A stretch of 64,000 nucleotides of DNA, from the NCBI RefSeq assembly GCF_042680565.1, contig NZ_JBHUEJ010000016.1, positions 1-64,000 of the forward strand, given 5' to 3'. The DNA is from Ottowia flava (lineage in GTDB: Bacteria; Pseudomonadota; Gammaproteobacteria; Burkholderiales; Burkholderiaceae_C). This document shows positions 51,427 to 60,541 of this stretch, piece by piece. Below the pieces are notes generated by a model, which searched no databases, was not told the DNA's origin, and was given only the letters and a program-made list of their open reading frames with translations. Position numbers and translations under genes: made by a program. Each line of letters begins with the position of its first letter. Within the stretch, counting starts at the first letter, position 1.

Positions 51427-53508
51427 TTGCCCCAGCCAGCTGTTTTGTCCGATCACGGTCTCAATCTCGCGCAACAGGATGCCGTCAACCATCTGCGGGG
51501 GCCGTGTCTGGTTCTGGCGGGCGCCGGCTCCGGCAAGACACGGGTGATCACCCACAAGATCGCCCGCCTGATCGAATGCGGCGTCGCCCCAAAACGCATC
51601 GCTGCGATCACCTTCACCAACAAGGCCGCCGCTGAAATGCGCGAGCGCGCGCGCGGCCTCGTCGGCAAGGCGGCGAGCCAGGTGCTGATCTGCACCTTCC
51701 ACGCACTGGGGGTGCGCCTGATGCGAGAAGACGGTGCGGCCATGGGCCTCAAGCCGCAGTTCAGCATCCTCGACAGCGACGATGTGCTGTCCCTGCTCAA
51801 GGACTGCGGTGCCACCACCGATGCCGCCACCGCGCGCCAATGGCAATGGACGATCAGCCGGTGGAAGAACGCGGGCTGGACGTCCGCCGAAGCGCGCGCG
51901 CAAGCCCAGTCGGAAGGCGAGCGCCAGACGGCCGAGTTGATGGCCCGTTACGAAGAGCGCCTGGCCGCCTACCAGAGCGTGGACTTCGACGATCTGATCG
52001 GCCTGCCCTTGCGTATGCTACGAAAAGATGAGCTGCTTGCGCAGAAATGGCAAGCGCGACTGGCGCATACGCTGGTAGACGAATACCAGGACACCAACGC
52101 CACGCAGTACGAATTGATGAAGCTACTGGTGGGCAGCGCGGGCAACTTCACCGCGGTGGGAGACGATGACCAGAGCATCTACGGCTGGCGCGGCGCCACG
52201 CTGGACAACCTCAAGCGGCTGCCGCAGGACTACCCGGCGCTGAAGGTGATCAAGCTGGAGCAGAACTACCGCTCCACCAGCGCCATCCTGCGCGCGGCCA
52301 ACAACGTGATCGGCCCGAACCCGAAACTGTTCCCGAAGACGTTGTATTCCGAATTGGGGGAAGGCGAGCCCGTGCGCGTGGTCGACAGCGACCACGAGCA
52401 GCACGAGGCGGACCGCGCCGTGATGCGCATCCAATCGCTGCGTCAAACCTCACCCCACAAGGAATGGCGCGACTTTGCCATCCTCTACCGCGCCAACCAC
52501 CAGGCGCGCGTGCTGGAACAGGCCTTGCGCCGCGCCCAGATCCCCTACAAGGTCACCGGGGGCCAGAGCTTTTTTGACCGCGCCGAGATCAAGGACCTGT
52601 GCGCCTGGCTGCGGCTGTGGATCAACGAAGACGACGACCCCGCCTTTCTGCGCGCCATCACCACGCCCAAGCGCGGCATCGGCCACCAGACGCTGGCGCA
52701 GCTGGGCGACTTTGCCAGCCGTTCGCACCTGTCGCTGTTTAGCGCGCTGTTCGCCCAGTCGCTGGCGGGCACACTGCCTGCGCGTGCCGTCGGCAGTCTG
52801 CAGGAATTCGGGCGGGAGGTGAACGATTTGCGCTACCGCGCCGGACAGACCCTGGGGCACGAAGCCGCGCGCACGTTCCTCAGCGACTGGCTCAAGGCGC
52901 TGGGTTACGAGCAGTACCTGTACGACAGCGAGGACAGTGAAACCGTGGCGGCCTCGCGCTGGTCGAACGTGCTGGAGTTCTGCGACTGGATGGCCGGGCG
53001 CTGCGGCGGGCAGATCGACGACACGGCGGGCACCACCACGTCGCGCGAGCTCAGCTCCTTGCTGGAAGTGGCGCAGACCGTGTCATTGATCTCCACCCTG
53101 GGGGAGCGTGAGCAGGACCCGAACATGGTCACCTTGTCCACACTGCACGCCGCCAAGGGCCTGGAGTGGCCGCACGTGATTCTCGCCGGCGTCGTCGAGG
53201 GCATGCTGCCCTTCCGCCCTGACGAAGACGCCAGCGCCGCCACGCTGGCCGCACGGATCGAAGAGGAGCGGCGCCTGATGTACGTCGGCATCACCCGTGC
53301 CCGCAACACGCTCGCCGTGAGCTGGACGCGCCGCCGCAAGAAGGCGCGCGAGCTGGTGCCCGCCCTGCCGAGTCGCTTCATCGCCGAAATGGCGCTGGAC
53401 CAGGCCACGGTGCGCGAAGATCCGCGCGAAAAGCTCAAGGCCTTGCGTGCCGAATTCGCCCAGCGCGCCCAACAACAAGCCGCCGCATCGGCGGCGCCGC
53501 CCAACTGA
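51427..53508 (+). CDS. rep: UvrD/Rep-family DNA helicase, Rep-like
   Basis: A 693-residue SF1A helicase. Motif I is VLAGAGSGKTRVITHK, Ia ITFTNKAAAEMRERA, II VDEYQDTNATQYEL, III GDDDQSIYGWRGA, IV LEQNYRSTSAI, V TLSTLHAAKGLEWPHV and VI EEERRLMYVGITRARNTLA. Length and GLNLAQQDAVNHLRGPCLVLAG match Rep more than UvrD. It displaces proteins ahead of replication forks. The first codon is TTG 51427, but TTG 51448 (SDHGLNL) would give a more typical Rep start. The next gene overlaps the stop by one base. Confidence 0.88.
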   Translation: MPQPAVLSDHGLNLAQQDAVNHLRGPCLVLAGAGSGKTRVITHKIARLIECGVAPKRIAAITFTNKAAAEMRERARGLVGKAASQVLICTFHALGVRLMREDGAAMGLKPQFSILDSDDVLSLLKDCGATTDAATARQWQWTISRWKNAGWTSAEARAQAQSEGERQTAELMARYEERLAAYQSVDFDDLIGLPLRMLRKDELLAQKWQARLAHTLVDEYQDTNATQYELMKLLVGSAGNFTAVGDDDQSIYGWRGATLDNLKRLPQDYPALKVIKLEQNYRSTSAILRAANNVIGPNPKLFPKTLYSELGEGEPVRVVDSDHEQHEADRAVMRIQSLRQTSPHKEWRDFAILYRANHQARVLEQALRRAQIPYKVTGGQSFFDRAEIKDLCAWLRLWINEDDDPAFLRAITTPKRGIGHQTLAQLGDFASRSHLSLFSALFAQSLAGTLPARAVGSLQEFGREVNDLRYRAGQTLGHEAARTFLSDWLKALGYEQYLYDSEDSETVAASRWSNVLEFCDWMAGRCGGQIDDTAGTTTSRELSSLLEVAQTVSLISTLGEREQDPNMVTLSTLHAAKGLEWPHVILAGVVEGMLPFRPDEDASAATLAARIEEERRLMYVGITRARNTLAVSWTRRRKKARELVPALPSRFIAEMALDQATVREDPREKLKALRAEFAQRAQQQAAASAAPPN

Positions 53509-53978
53509 TGCCATTGTCTATTCGCACCTTTGTCGCACGTGCCGCCTTGCTCGCCGCAGTCGCCGCGCTCACCGCCTGTGCCGGCGCGCCGACCTCTGTG
53601 GCCAACGACGTCAATCAGTCCGACTGCGCCGACGTGCGCACGCTGCGCGCGGGCCAGTTGTACGGCACCTGGGAGCTGGAGCTCACCGCCTTGAACCAGC
53701 GCGGCCAACTCACGCTGCGCCAGCACCCCGAGTTCAGCGAAAGCCTTCGCGGGGAATTCCGCTACGGTGACCAGCGCTCCATTGCTTCCGGCGACGTGGA
53801 AGCAGGCGAGTTCAATCTGGACGAATCGCTCGATGGCAAAAGTCTGCACGCGTTCTGGAGCGGGAAGCTGACCCCAAGTGCCTGTGGTGCAGAGATTCGG
53901 GGCACCTGGCAGACTTTGGCCCAACCGGGCAAGCCCGCGCAGGAAAGCCCGTTTGTGTTGCGCCGTGGCGGGCATTGA
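53508..53978 (+). CDS. Lipoprotein of unknown function
   Basis: A 156-residue protein starting at ATG 53508, within the rep stop codon (TGATG). The signal peptide ends at lipobox LTAC (AALLAAVAALTACAGA). The mature part has GQLYGTWELELTALNQRGQLTL, then a repeated sheet-like pattern with ESLRGEFRYGDQRS and EIRGTWQTLAQ. It resembles lipocalin-like or META-like beta proteins, but I cannot assign a family. Tight coupling to rep is probably a transcriptional convenience. A terminator follows, 128 bases beyond the stop. Confidence 0.75.
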   Translation: MPLSIRTFVARAALLAAVAALTACAGAPTSVANDVNQSDCADVRTLRAGQLYGTWELELTALNQRGQLTLRQHPEFSESLRGEFRYGDQRSIASGDVEAGEFNLDESLDGKSLHAFWSGKLTPSACGAEIRGTWQTLAQPGKPAQESPFVLRRGGH

Positions 53979-54105
53979 GCGGCACCGCAGGCAAGCCTGA
54001 TTTGCCCCGACGCCGTCCGCAGCGATCCCAGCGCACGCCGCAGTCATACACACCCTCGCCTCACGGGATTTTGCCGCCCACTCCACACTGCTGAGCCGCC
54101 CAACA

Positions 54106-54133
54106 AAAAAGCCCACCAGATGGTGGGCTTTTT
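54106..54133. terminator. Bidirectional terminator between the lipoprotein gene and tRNA-fMet
   Basis: GCCCACCA (54111-54118) and TGGTGGGC (54121-54128) are flanked by A- and T-runs. It can end both the plus-strand lipoprotein transcript and the minus-strand tRNA/ribosomal transcript. Confidence 0.85.
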
Positions 54134-54142
54134 CTTGCAACT

Positions 54143-54219
<77 letters not shown>

Positions 54220-54241
54220 GTAAGCTAATAAGTATAACAGA

Positions 54242-54628
54242 TTATTCGGCTTTGGGTGCATCCGTCGCTTCAGCGCGGTCCACCAATTCGACGAAAGCCA
54301 TCGGCGCGTTATCGCCGACGCGGTAGCCCATCTTCAGGATGCGCGTGTAGCCGCCCGGACGTGCCTTGAAGCGCGGACCCAGATCGGTGAACAGCTTGGC
54401 CACGCTGGCGTCATCGCGCAGGCGGGCAAACGCCAGACGGCGATTGGCCACGCTGTCGACCTTGCTCAGCGTGATCATGGGCTCGATCACTTTACGCAGT
54501 TCCTTGGCCTTGGGGACCGTGGTCTTGATCGCTTCGTGGGCGATCAGCGAGTTCATCATGTTGCGCAGCATCGCCAGACGGTGCGAGCTGGTGCGGTTGA
54601 GTTTGCGAAGGCCGAGACCGTGACGCAT
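54242..54628 (-). CDS. rplQ: 50S ribosomal protein L17
   Basis: 128 residues, starting MRHGLGLRKLNRTSSHRLAM, the L17 signature. It contains LITHE-like LIAHEAIKTTVPKAKELRK and ends with the betaproteobacterial tail after GYTRILKMGYRVGDNAPMA. L17 lines the exit tunnel. It is last in the alpha block, after rpoA. The 125 bases between rpoA and rplQ hold a dispersed repeat. Confidence 0.97.
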   Translation of the reverse strand: MRHGLGLRKLNRTSSHRLAMLRNMMNSLIAHEAIKTTVPKAKELRKVIEPMITLSKVDSVANRRLAFARLRDDASVAKLFTDLGPRFKARPGGYTRILKMGYRVGDNAPMAFVELVDRAEATDAPKAE

Positions 54629-54691
54629 GGTGCTTTTTCCTTTATTTGCTTGTTAAGAGGACCGCCGTATCAGGTACGGCCCTTGCACTTG

Positions 54692-54749
54692 AAAACTACA
54701 GTTTTGATAGCTGCCCGCGCAGATTGCACTAGGGCGGAAATCCCAAAAC
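54692..54749 (+). repeat. Dispersed repeat, copy 15 (between rpoA and rplQ)
   Basis: It reads AACTACAGTTTTGATAGCTG, CCCGCGCAGATTGCACTAGG, then GCGGAAATCCCAAAAC. It lies antisense to the ribosomal transcript, in the intercistronic gap. Confidence 0.75.
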
Positions 54750-54753
54750 GCTA

Positions 54754-55749
54754 TTAACGCTTGTCCAGGCCGGTGGGCGGCCAGTTCTCGAGCTTCATGC
54801 CCAAGGTCAGACCGCGGGAAGCCAGAACTTCCTTGATCTCGTTGAGCGACTTGCGACCCAGGTTGGGGGTCTTCAGCAGCTCGTTCTCGGTGCGCTGGAT
54901 CAGGTCACCGATGTAGTAGATGTTTTCGGCCTTCAGGCAGTTGGCCGAACGCACGGTCAGCTCCAGCTCGTCGACCGGACGCAGCAGGATCGGGTCGAAG
55001 CTCGAAGCACCGCTGCGCGGCGAACTCTGCTCGAACGCGGCGGCCAGTTCGCTGCCTTCCAGCTGCGCGAAGACAGCCAGCTGCTCGACCAGGATCTTGG
55101 CCGAGGCACGCACCGCGTCTTCTGCGGTGACGGCGCCGTTGGTTTCGATCTCCATGACCAGCTTGTCCAGGTCGGTGCGCTGCTCGACGCGGGCGTTTTC
55201 GACAGCGTAGCTCACGCGCTTGACGGGCGAGAACGATGCGTCCAGCACGATGCGGCCGATCGACTTGGTCGGCTCGTCGGCGTAGCGGCGCAACGTACCC
55301 GGCACGTAGCCACGGCCTTTTTCCACCTTGATCTGCATGTCCAGCTTGCCGCCTTGCGACAGGTTGGCGATGACGTGCTCGGGGTTGATGATCTCGACGT
55401 CGTGCGGCGTCTGGATGTCGGCGGCGGTAACCACCCCTTCGCCATCCTTGCGCAGGCTCAGCGTGACTTCATCGCGGTTGTGGAGCTTGAACACCACGCC
55501 CTTGAGGTTCAGCAGGATGCTGACGACGTCTTCCTGAACACCGTCGATGCTGGAGTACTCGTGCAGCACGCCGGCGATCGTGACTTCGGTGGGGGCATAA
55601 CCCAGCATCGAGGACAGCAGCACACGGCGCAGGGCGTTGCCCAGGGTGTGGCCGTAGCCGCGTTCGAACGGCTCGAGCGTGACCTTGGCTTTGTTGTCGC
55701 TCAGGGGCTCGACGTTGATGGCTTTGGGTTTCAGCAGTTGGGTTTGCAT
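54754..55749 (-). CDS. rpoA: RNA polymerase alpha subunit
   Basis: 331 residues. The N-terminal assembly domain has FERGYGHTLGNALRRVLLSSM and the C-terminal domain PVDELELTVRSANCLKAENIYYIGDLIQ, which includes the UP-element contact region. The last 20 residues (LASRGLTLGMKLENWPP) are as in other betaproteobacteria. The gene is 110 bases from rpsD, with a hairpin at 55811-55829 in between. Confidence 0.97.
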   Translation of the reverse strand: MQTQLLKPKAINVEPLSDNKAKVTLEPFERGYGHTLGNALRRVLLSSMLGYAPTEVTIAGVLHEYSSIDGVQEDVVSILLNLKGVVFKLHNRDEVTLSLRKDGEGVVTAADIQTPHDVEIINPEHVIANLSQGGKLDMQIKVEKGRGYVPGTLRRYADEPTKSIGRIVLDASFSPVKRVSYAVENARVEQRTDLDKLVMEIETNGAVTAEDAVRASAKILVEQLAVFAQLEGSELAAAFEQSSPRSGASSFDPILLRPVDELELTVRSANCLKAENIYYIGDLIQRTENELLKTPNLGRKSLNEIKEVLASRGLTLGMKLENWPPTGLDKR

Positions 55750-55810
55750 TCTCTAGACTTCCTCTCAATACCCCCGGCTCGTTACACCGGTAAGGCTGGC
55801 GAAGCACCAA

Positions 55811-55829
55811 ACCCGCCAGGACGGCGGGT
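55811..55829 (-). terminator. Hairpin between rpsD and rpoA
   Basis: ACCCGCC (55811-55817) and GGCGGGT (55823-55829) form a 7-bp stem with loop AGGAC. On the minus strand only three T follow. It may be a partial terminator or processing site that adjusts rpoA relative to the ribosomal genes. Confidence 0.45.
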
Positions 55830-55859
55830 CGGAACAAAGTGGGCGCTGAAGCGCAAAGA

Positions 55860-56483
55860 TCAGCGCGAATACAGTTCGACGATCAGCGATTCGTTGATGT
55901 CGGCGCCGAACTCATCGCGGTCCGGCACTTTCTTGAACGTACCTTCGACCTTATCGGCGTTCACTTCGACCCAGGCCGGGAAGCCCACCTGGCCAGCCAG
56001 TTGCAGCGCTTCGACCACGCGGTTCTGCTTCTTGGACTGCTCGCGCACAGCGACCACGTCGCCGGTCTTGACCATGTACGACGGAATGTTCACGGGCTTA
56101 CCGTTGACCGTGACGGCCTTGTGCGACACCAGCTGGCGCGCCTCGGCCCGGGTAGAGCCAAAGCCCATGCGGTAGACGACGTTGTCCAGGCGCGATTCGA
56201 GCAGCGACAGCAGGTTGGCACCGGTATTGCCGCGGCGGCGATCGGCCTCTTCGAAGTAGCGGCGGAACTGCTTTTCCAGCACGCCGTACATGCGCTTGAC
56301 CTTCTGCTTTTCACGCAGTTGCAGACCGTAGTCGGAGGTGCGCTGACCCGAAGTGCGGCCATGCTGACCGGGCTTGGTGTCGAATTTGGCCTTATCGCTG
56401 ATCGAGCGGCGGGCGCTCTTCAGGAACAGGTCGGTGCCTTCACGGCGGGAAAGTTTGGCTTTGGGGCCGAGGTAACGTGCCAC
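55860..56483 (-). CDS. rpsD: 30S ribosomal protein S4
   Basis: 207 residues with the S4 start MARYLGPKAKLSRREGTDLF and the RNA-binding ESRLDNVVYRMGFGSTRAEARQLV. It is the primary assembly protein that also represses its own operon in many bacteria. It lies 107 bases after rpsK, and those bases contain a GC hairpin with a TTCG loop. Confidence 0.97.
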   Translation of the reverse strand: MARYLGPKAKLSRREGTDLFLKSARRSISDKAKFDTKPGQHGRTSGQRTSDYGLQLREKQKVKRMYGVLEKQFRRYFEEADRRRGNTGANLLSLLESRLDNVVYRMGFGSTRAEARQLVSHKAVTVNGKPVNIPSYMVKTGDVVAVREQSKKQNRVVEALQLAGQVGFPAWVEVNADKVEGTFKKVPDRDEFGADINESLIVELYSR

Positions 56484-56590
56484 GTGGATTTCCTAGTAAT
56501 GTCATCTGCCATGGCCAGACTGCCATGGGAGCCGCAGGCGCTTCGCGCTGCGGCGGTGGGCTTAATGGGTCGGCTGAACCGACAAACGAA

Positions 56591-56992
56591 TCAGATACGA
56601 CGGCGCTTTTGCGGGCGGCAACCGTTGTGAGGAACCGGCGTCACGTCGGAGATCGAATTGATGCGGATACCCAGGGCAGCCAGTGCACGAACGGAGGATT
56701 CGCGGCCAGGACCGGGGCCCTTGATCTCGACGTCCAGGTTCTTGATGCCCTGATCCACGGCCGCGCGGCCCGCCACTTCCGATGCCACCTGGGCAGCGAA
56801 AGGCGTCGACTTGCGCGAGCCCTTGAAGCCCTGACCGCCCGAAGAAGCCCAGGACAAAGCGTTGCCTTGGCGATCCGTGATCGTGATGATAGTGTTGTTG
56901 AACGACGCGTGCACGTGCGCAATACCGTCGGCAATGTTCTTGCGGACCTTCTTGCGAACGCGCTGAGCGGCGTTGGAGGGTGCTTTAGCCAT
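56591..56992 (-). CDS. rpsK: 30S ribosomal protein S11
   Basis: 133 residues. GIAHVHASFNNTIITITDRQGN and RKSTPFAAQVASEVAG identify S11, and the end PVPHNGCRPQKRRRI is standard. It lies on the platform of the small subunit, close to the mRNA exit. It follows rpsM by 18 bases. Confidence 0.97.
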   Translation of the reverse strand: MAKAPSNAAQRVRKKVRKNIADGIAHVHASFNNTIITITDRQGNALSWASSGGQGFKGSRKSTPFAAQVASEVAGRAAVDQGIKNLDVEIKGPGPGRESSVRALAALGIRINSISDVTPVPHNGCRPQKRRRI

Positions 56993-57010
56993 AGTTCAGC
57001 AGTTCCTTGA

Positions 57011-57376
57011 TTATTTCTTGAGCGACTGCGCTGCCTTGCGCGGACCCTTGCGGGTACGGGCGTTGGTGCGCGTGCGCTGACCGCGCATGGGTAGACCACG
57101 ACGGTGGCGGAAACCACGGTAGCAACCAATGTCCATCAGGCGCTTGATGTTCATCGTGGTTTCGCGACGCAGGTCACCTTCGATGATGAAGCCGGCCAGC
57201 TGGTCACGCAGCTTTTCCTGGTCCCCATCCGTCAGGTCCTTGACCTTCTTGTCGTAAGGGATGCCGCAGGCTTCGCAAATCTTGCGAGCGCGCGAGCGAC
57301 CGATGCCGAAGATCGCCGTCAGGCCGATCTCGGCGTGCTTGTGCGGCGGAATGTTGATACCAGCAATACGTGCCAT
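57011..57376 (-). CDS. rpsM: 30S ribosomal protein S13
   Basis: 121 residues. The start is MARIAGINIPPHKHAEIGLTA. GCYRGFRHRRGLPMRGQRTRTN is the invariant C-terminal rRNA-binding motif. S13 bridges the two subunits. Confidence 0.97.
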   Translation of the reverse strand: MARIAGINIPPHKHAEIGLTAIFGIGRSRARKICEACGIPYDKKVKDLTDGDQEKLRDQLAGFIIEGDLRRETTMNIKRLMDIGCYRGFRHRRGLPMRGQRTRTNARTRKGPRKAAQSLKK

Positions 57377-57416
57377 GTGCTCTTATCCTATTAACGTTCG
57401 TGCGGGCAACGCGCGC

Positions 57417-57530
57417 TCAACCTTGGCGCTGCTTGTGGCGCGGGTCGGTGCAGATCACGCGCACCACGCCTTTGCGGCGGATGATCTTGCAGTTGCGGCA
57501 AATCTTCTTGACCGAAGCTGAAACTCTCAT
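57417..57530 (-). CDS. rpmJ: 50S ribosomal protein L36
   Basis: 37 residues: MRVSASVKKICRNCKIIRRK followed by GVVRVICTDPRHKQRQG. The zinc set is intact (CRNC, then C and H in ICTDPRH), so this is the C+ form. The gene falls between secY and rpsM. No infA is found next to it, unlike in many related genomes. Confidence 0.95.
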   Translation of the reverse strand: MRVSASVKKICRNCKIIRRKGVVRVICTDPRHKQRQG

Positions 57531-57606
57531 TTCACTCTCCTAAAACTTTCCCGGACATTGGGCTTGATCGCCCGTACCCGTCTTTTCCTTGACTGTGTCG
57601 GTCGGG

Positions 57607-58926
57607 TCAACCCGGCAACGACGTTTTGAAATTGGCCTTCTTGAGCAGCGAGTCGTACTGCTGGCTCATCATGTAGTTCTGCACCTGAGCCATGAAGTCC
57701 ATGGTCACCACCACCAAAATCAGCAACGAGGTCCCACCGAAATAGAACGGTACGTTGTAGCGCAGGATCAGGAACTCTGGCAGCAGGCAAACTGCAGTGA
57801 TGTAGATCGCACCTGCCAGCGTCAGACGCATCAGGATCTTGTCGATGTACTTGGCCGTCTGGTCACCCGGACGGATACCCGGAATGAACGCACCGCTCTT
57901 CTTCAGGTTGTCTGCTGTTTCGCGGCTGTTGAACACAAGCGCGGTGTAGAAGAAGCAGAAGAAGATGATCGCGGTGGCGTACAGCAGCACGTAGATCGGT
58001 TGACCCGGGGTCAGGGCCGAAGCCATGTCCTTGAGCCAGCGCATCGAATCACCTGCGCTGAACCAACCCACCACCGTCGCCGGCAACAGAATGATCGACG
58101 ACGCAAAGATCGGCGGGATCACGCCAGCCATATTCAGCTTCAAGGGCAAGTGCGAGGATTGTCCGCCATACACCTTGTTGCCGACCTGTCGCCGTGCGTA
58201 ATTGACCAATATCTTGCGTTGACCACGTTCGACGAACACGACGAAGTAGGTCACGGCCACCACCAGAACGACGATGAACAGTGCCACGATGATGCTCATC
58301 GCGCCGGTGCGCACCAGTTCCAGCAATCCACCAATCGCATTCGGCAGGCCAGCTGCGATACCCGCGAAGATCAGGATCGAGATACCGTTGCCCAGACCGC
58401 GCTCGGTGATCTGCTCACCCAGCCACATCAGGAACATCGTGCCAGCGGTCAGACTGACCACCGCAGTGAGGCGGAAACCCCAACCCGGGCTGATGACCAA
58501 CCCTTGCTGAGCTTCCAGCGCAACCGCAATGCCGAAAGACTGAAACAGCGCCAACGCCAGCGTACCGTAACGGGTGTACTGGGTGATCTTGCGACGACCG
58601 GCCTCACCTTCCTTCTTCAATTGCTCGAAGGTAGGCACGACGTAGGTCATCAACTGCATGATGATCGATGCCGAGATGTACGGCATGATCCCCAGTGCAA
58701 ACACTGTGAAGCGAGACAGCGCGCCACCCGAGAACATGTTGAACAGGTTCAGAATGCCACCTTGCTGGCCCTGGAACAGCTGGCGAAGCTGATCCGGGTT
58801 GATGCCTGGCACGGGGATATGCGCACCGATCCGGTACACCACCAACGCGAGCAGCAGGAACACCAGCCGGCGACGCAGGTCGCCGTACTTCCCGGTCTTC
58901 GCGATTTGCGTTGCGCTCGTGGCCAC
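57607..58926 (-). CDS. secY: Preprotein translocase subunit SecY
   Basis: 439 residues with ten membrane segments. The start is KYGDLRRRLVFLLLALVVYRIGAHIPVPGI; the plug region includes LFNMFSGGALSRFTVFALGIMPYISASIIMQ. GNGISILIFAGI and RPGDQTAKYIDKIL are present. It forms the protein-conducting channel with SecE and SecG. Confidence 0.97.
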   Translation of the reverse strand: MATSATQIAKTGKYGDLRRRLVFLLLALVVYRIGAHIPVPGINPDQLRQLFQGQQGGILNLFNMFSGGALSRFTVFALGIMPYISASIIMQLMTYVVPTFEQLKKEGEAGRRKITQYTRYGTLALALFQSFGIAVALEAQQGLVISPGWGFRLTAVVSLTAGTMFLMWLGEQITERGLGNGISILIFAGIAAGLPNAIGGLLELVRTGAMSIIVALFIVVLVVAVTYFVVFVERGQRKILVNYARRQVGNKVYGGQSSHLPLKLNMAGVIPPIFASSIILLPATVVGWFSAGDSMRWLKDMASALTPGQPIYVLLYATAIIFFCFFYTALVFNSRETADNLKKSGAFIPGIRPGDQTAKYIDKILMRLTLAGAIYITAVCLLPEFLILRYNVPFYFGGTSLLILVVVTMDFMAQVQNYMMSQQYDSLLKKANFKTSLPG

Positions 58927-58982
58927 TACTCGATCACCTTAAGTTCAAGACAGCTGAGAAAGCCCAAAGTGCTGGTCGCCGA

Positions 58983-59414
58983 TCAGGCCAGCGAGCCGCC
59001 GGCCGCTTCGATCGCCGCCTTGGCACCCGCGGTGGCGCCCACGCCCGTCAGTTTGACAGCGCGCTTGAGCTCACCCGACTTGATGACCTTAACGACTTTG
59101 GCGATTTCACGGACCAGGCCGGACTTTTTCAGTGCCAGCACGTCGATCTCGGTGATGTCGAGGCGGTCGAGGTCCGACAGCGTCACTTCGGCGTTGTATT
59201 TCAGCAAAGCGGATTTGAAGCCACGCTTGGGCAGACGGCGCTGCAGGGGCATCTGGCCGCCTTCAAAGCCGACCTTATGATAGCCACCGGCACGCGATTT
59301 CTGGCCTTTGTGGCCACGACCGGCGGTTTTACCCAGACCGGAGCCGATGCCGCGACCGACGCGACGGCGCGGACGCTTCGAGCCTTCGCCCGGCTTGATG
59401 GTATTGAGTTCCAT
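58983..59414 (-). CDS. rplO: 50S ribosomal protein L15
   Basis: 143 residues. The start is MELNTIKPGEGSKRPRRRVGRGI, and GKTAGRGHKGQKSRAGG and FEGGQMPLQRRLPKRGF identify L15. It lies 56 bases upstream of secY. Confidence 0.97.
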   Translation of the reverse strand: MELNTIKPGEGSKRPRRRVGRGIGSGLGKTAGRGHKGQKSRAGGYHKVGFEGGQMPLQRRLPKRGFKSALLKYNAEVTLSDLDRLDITEIDVLALKKSGLVREIAKVVKVIKSGELKRAVKLTGVGATAGAKAAIEAAGGSLA

Positions 59415-59425
59415 GATCCGATTCC

Positions 59426-59611
59426 TCAGACGATCTTGACCAGGTAGTCAATCTTGTTGATCATGCCGCGCACTGCCGGGGTGTCCTGCAGCTCGCTCAC
59501 GCTGTTCAGCTTGCGCAGGCCCAGGCCGCGCACGGTGGCGCGGTGGGACTCTTTGCAGCCGATCGGGCTGCGCACGAGCTGAACCTTGATGGTTTTCTGT
59601 TCGGTTGCCAT
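59426..59611 (-). CDS. rpmD: 50S ribosomal protein L30
   Basis: 61 residues. VQLVRSPIGCKESHRATVRGLGL and the short RGMINKIDYLVKIV tail identify L30. It is 11 bases from rplO. Confidence 0.96.
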   Translation of the reverse strand: MATEQKTIKVQLVRSPIGCKESHRATVRGLGLRKLNSVSELQDTPAVRGMINKIDYLVKIV

Positions 59612-59625
59612 GACGAGACTCCGGA

Positions 59626-60147
59626 TCAGGCGGTGAAGATGTCTTCGACCGACTTGCCGCGCTTGGCCGCCACCTCAGCGGGGGTCGTGCTGTTGCGCAG
59701 GGCATCCAGCGTGGCGCGAACCATGTTGTAGGGATTCGACGTGCCGTGGCTCTTGGCCACGATGTCGGTGATGCCCAGCACTTCGAAGACGGCGCGCATC
59801 GGGCCGCCGGCAATGATGCCGGTACCGCGAGGGGCAGGGGCCATCATGACGCGAGCGGCACCGTGGTGACCGGTCACGTCGTGGTGGATCGTGCCGTCCT
59901 TCAACGACACCTTCAGCATGTTGCGGCGGGCCTCTTCCATGGCCTTCTGCACGGCAGCCGGCACTTCCTTGGATTTACCCTTGCCCATGCCCACGCGGCC
60001 ATCACCGTCGCCGACCACGGTCAGTGCAGCGAAGCCGAGGATACGGCCGCCCTTCACCACCTTGGTCACGCGGTTCACCGCGATCATCTTCTCGCGCAGG
60101 CCGTCCTCGGGACCATCACCCTGCGTCTTAGCGTGAAACTTTGCCAT
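59626..60147 (-). CDS. rpsE: 30S ribosomal protein S5
   Basis: 173 residues. LREKMIAVNRVTKVVKGGRILGF, GDGDGRVGMGKGKSKEVPAAVQ and APRGTGIIAGGPMRAVFEVLG identify S5, involved in decoding accuracy. It is 14 bases from rpmD. Confidence 0.97.
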   Translation of the reverse strand: MAKFHAKTQGDGPEDGLREKMIAVNRVTKVVKGGRILGFAALTVVGDGDGRVGMGKGKSKEVPAAVQKAMEEARRNMLKVSLKDGTIHHDVTGHHGAARVMMAPAPRGTGIIAGGPMRAVFEVLGITDIVAKSHGTSNPYNMVRATLDALRNSTTPAEVAAKRGKSVEDIFTA

Positions 60148-60164
60148 TTTTCTGTCCTGCCGTC

Positions 60165-60530
60165 TTAGAACTGCAGACCCGCTTCGCGGGCTGCTTCGGC
60201 GAGCGCCTTGACGCGGCCGTGGTATGCAAAACCTGCACGGTCGAAGGCCACCTTTTCCACGCCGGCGGCTTTCGCGCGCTCAGCGATGCGCTTGCCGATG
60301 GCTTCGGCGGCAGCCACGTTGCCACCCTTGCCTGCGGCGCCGAGCGACTTACGCATCTCGGCTTCGGCGGTGGAGGCACTGGCCAGCACCTTGGTGCCGT
60401 CTTCGGACACCACGGTGGCGTAGATGTGCAGGTTAGTGCGGTTCACGGAGAGACGCGCCACGCCTTTGTCGGCGATGCGGATGCGCGTCTGACGTGCACG
60501 ACGAAGACGCTGCGCTTTCTTGGTCAACAT
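60165..60530 (-). CDS. rplR: 50S ribosomal protein L18
   Basis: 121 residues. The C-terminal AFDRAGFAYHGRVKALAEAAREAGLQF and ARQTRIRIADKGVARLSVNRT are conserved L18 blocks that bind 5S rRNA. Confidence 0.97.
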   Translation of the reverse strand: MLTKKAQRLRRARQTRIRIADKGVARLSVNRTNLHIYATVVSEDGTKVLASASTAEAEMRKSLGAAGKGGNVAAAEAIGKRIAERAKAAGVEKVAFDRAGFAYHGRVKALAEAAREAGLQF

Positions 60531-60541
60531 GATGCAGGTCC

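Noticed and set aside
52012..52062. Possible repeat copy inside the rep helicase gene (GATGAGCTGCTTGCGCAG)
   Set aside because: The core matches for about 17 bases, but the protein aligns with Rep homologues without extra residues and the flanking parts of the repeat are missing. Probably chance or convergence.
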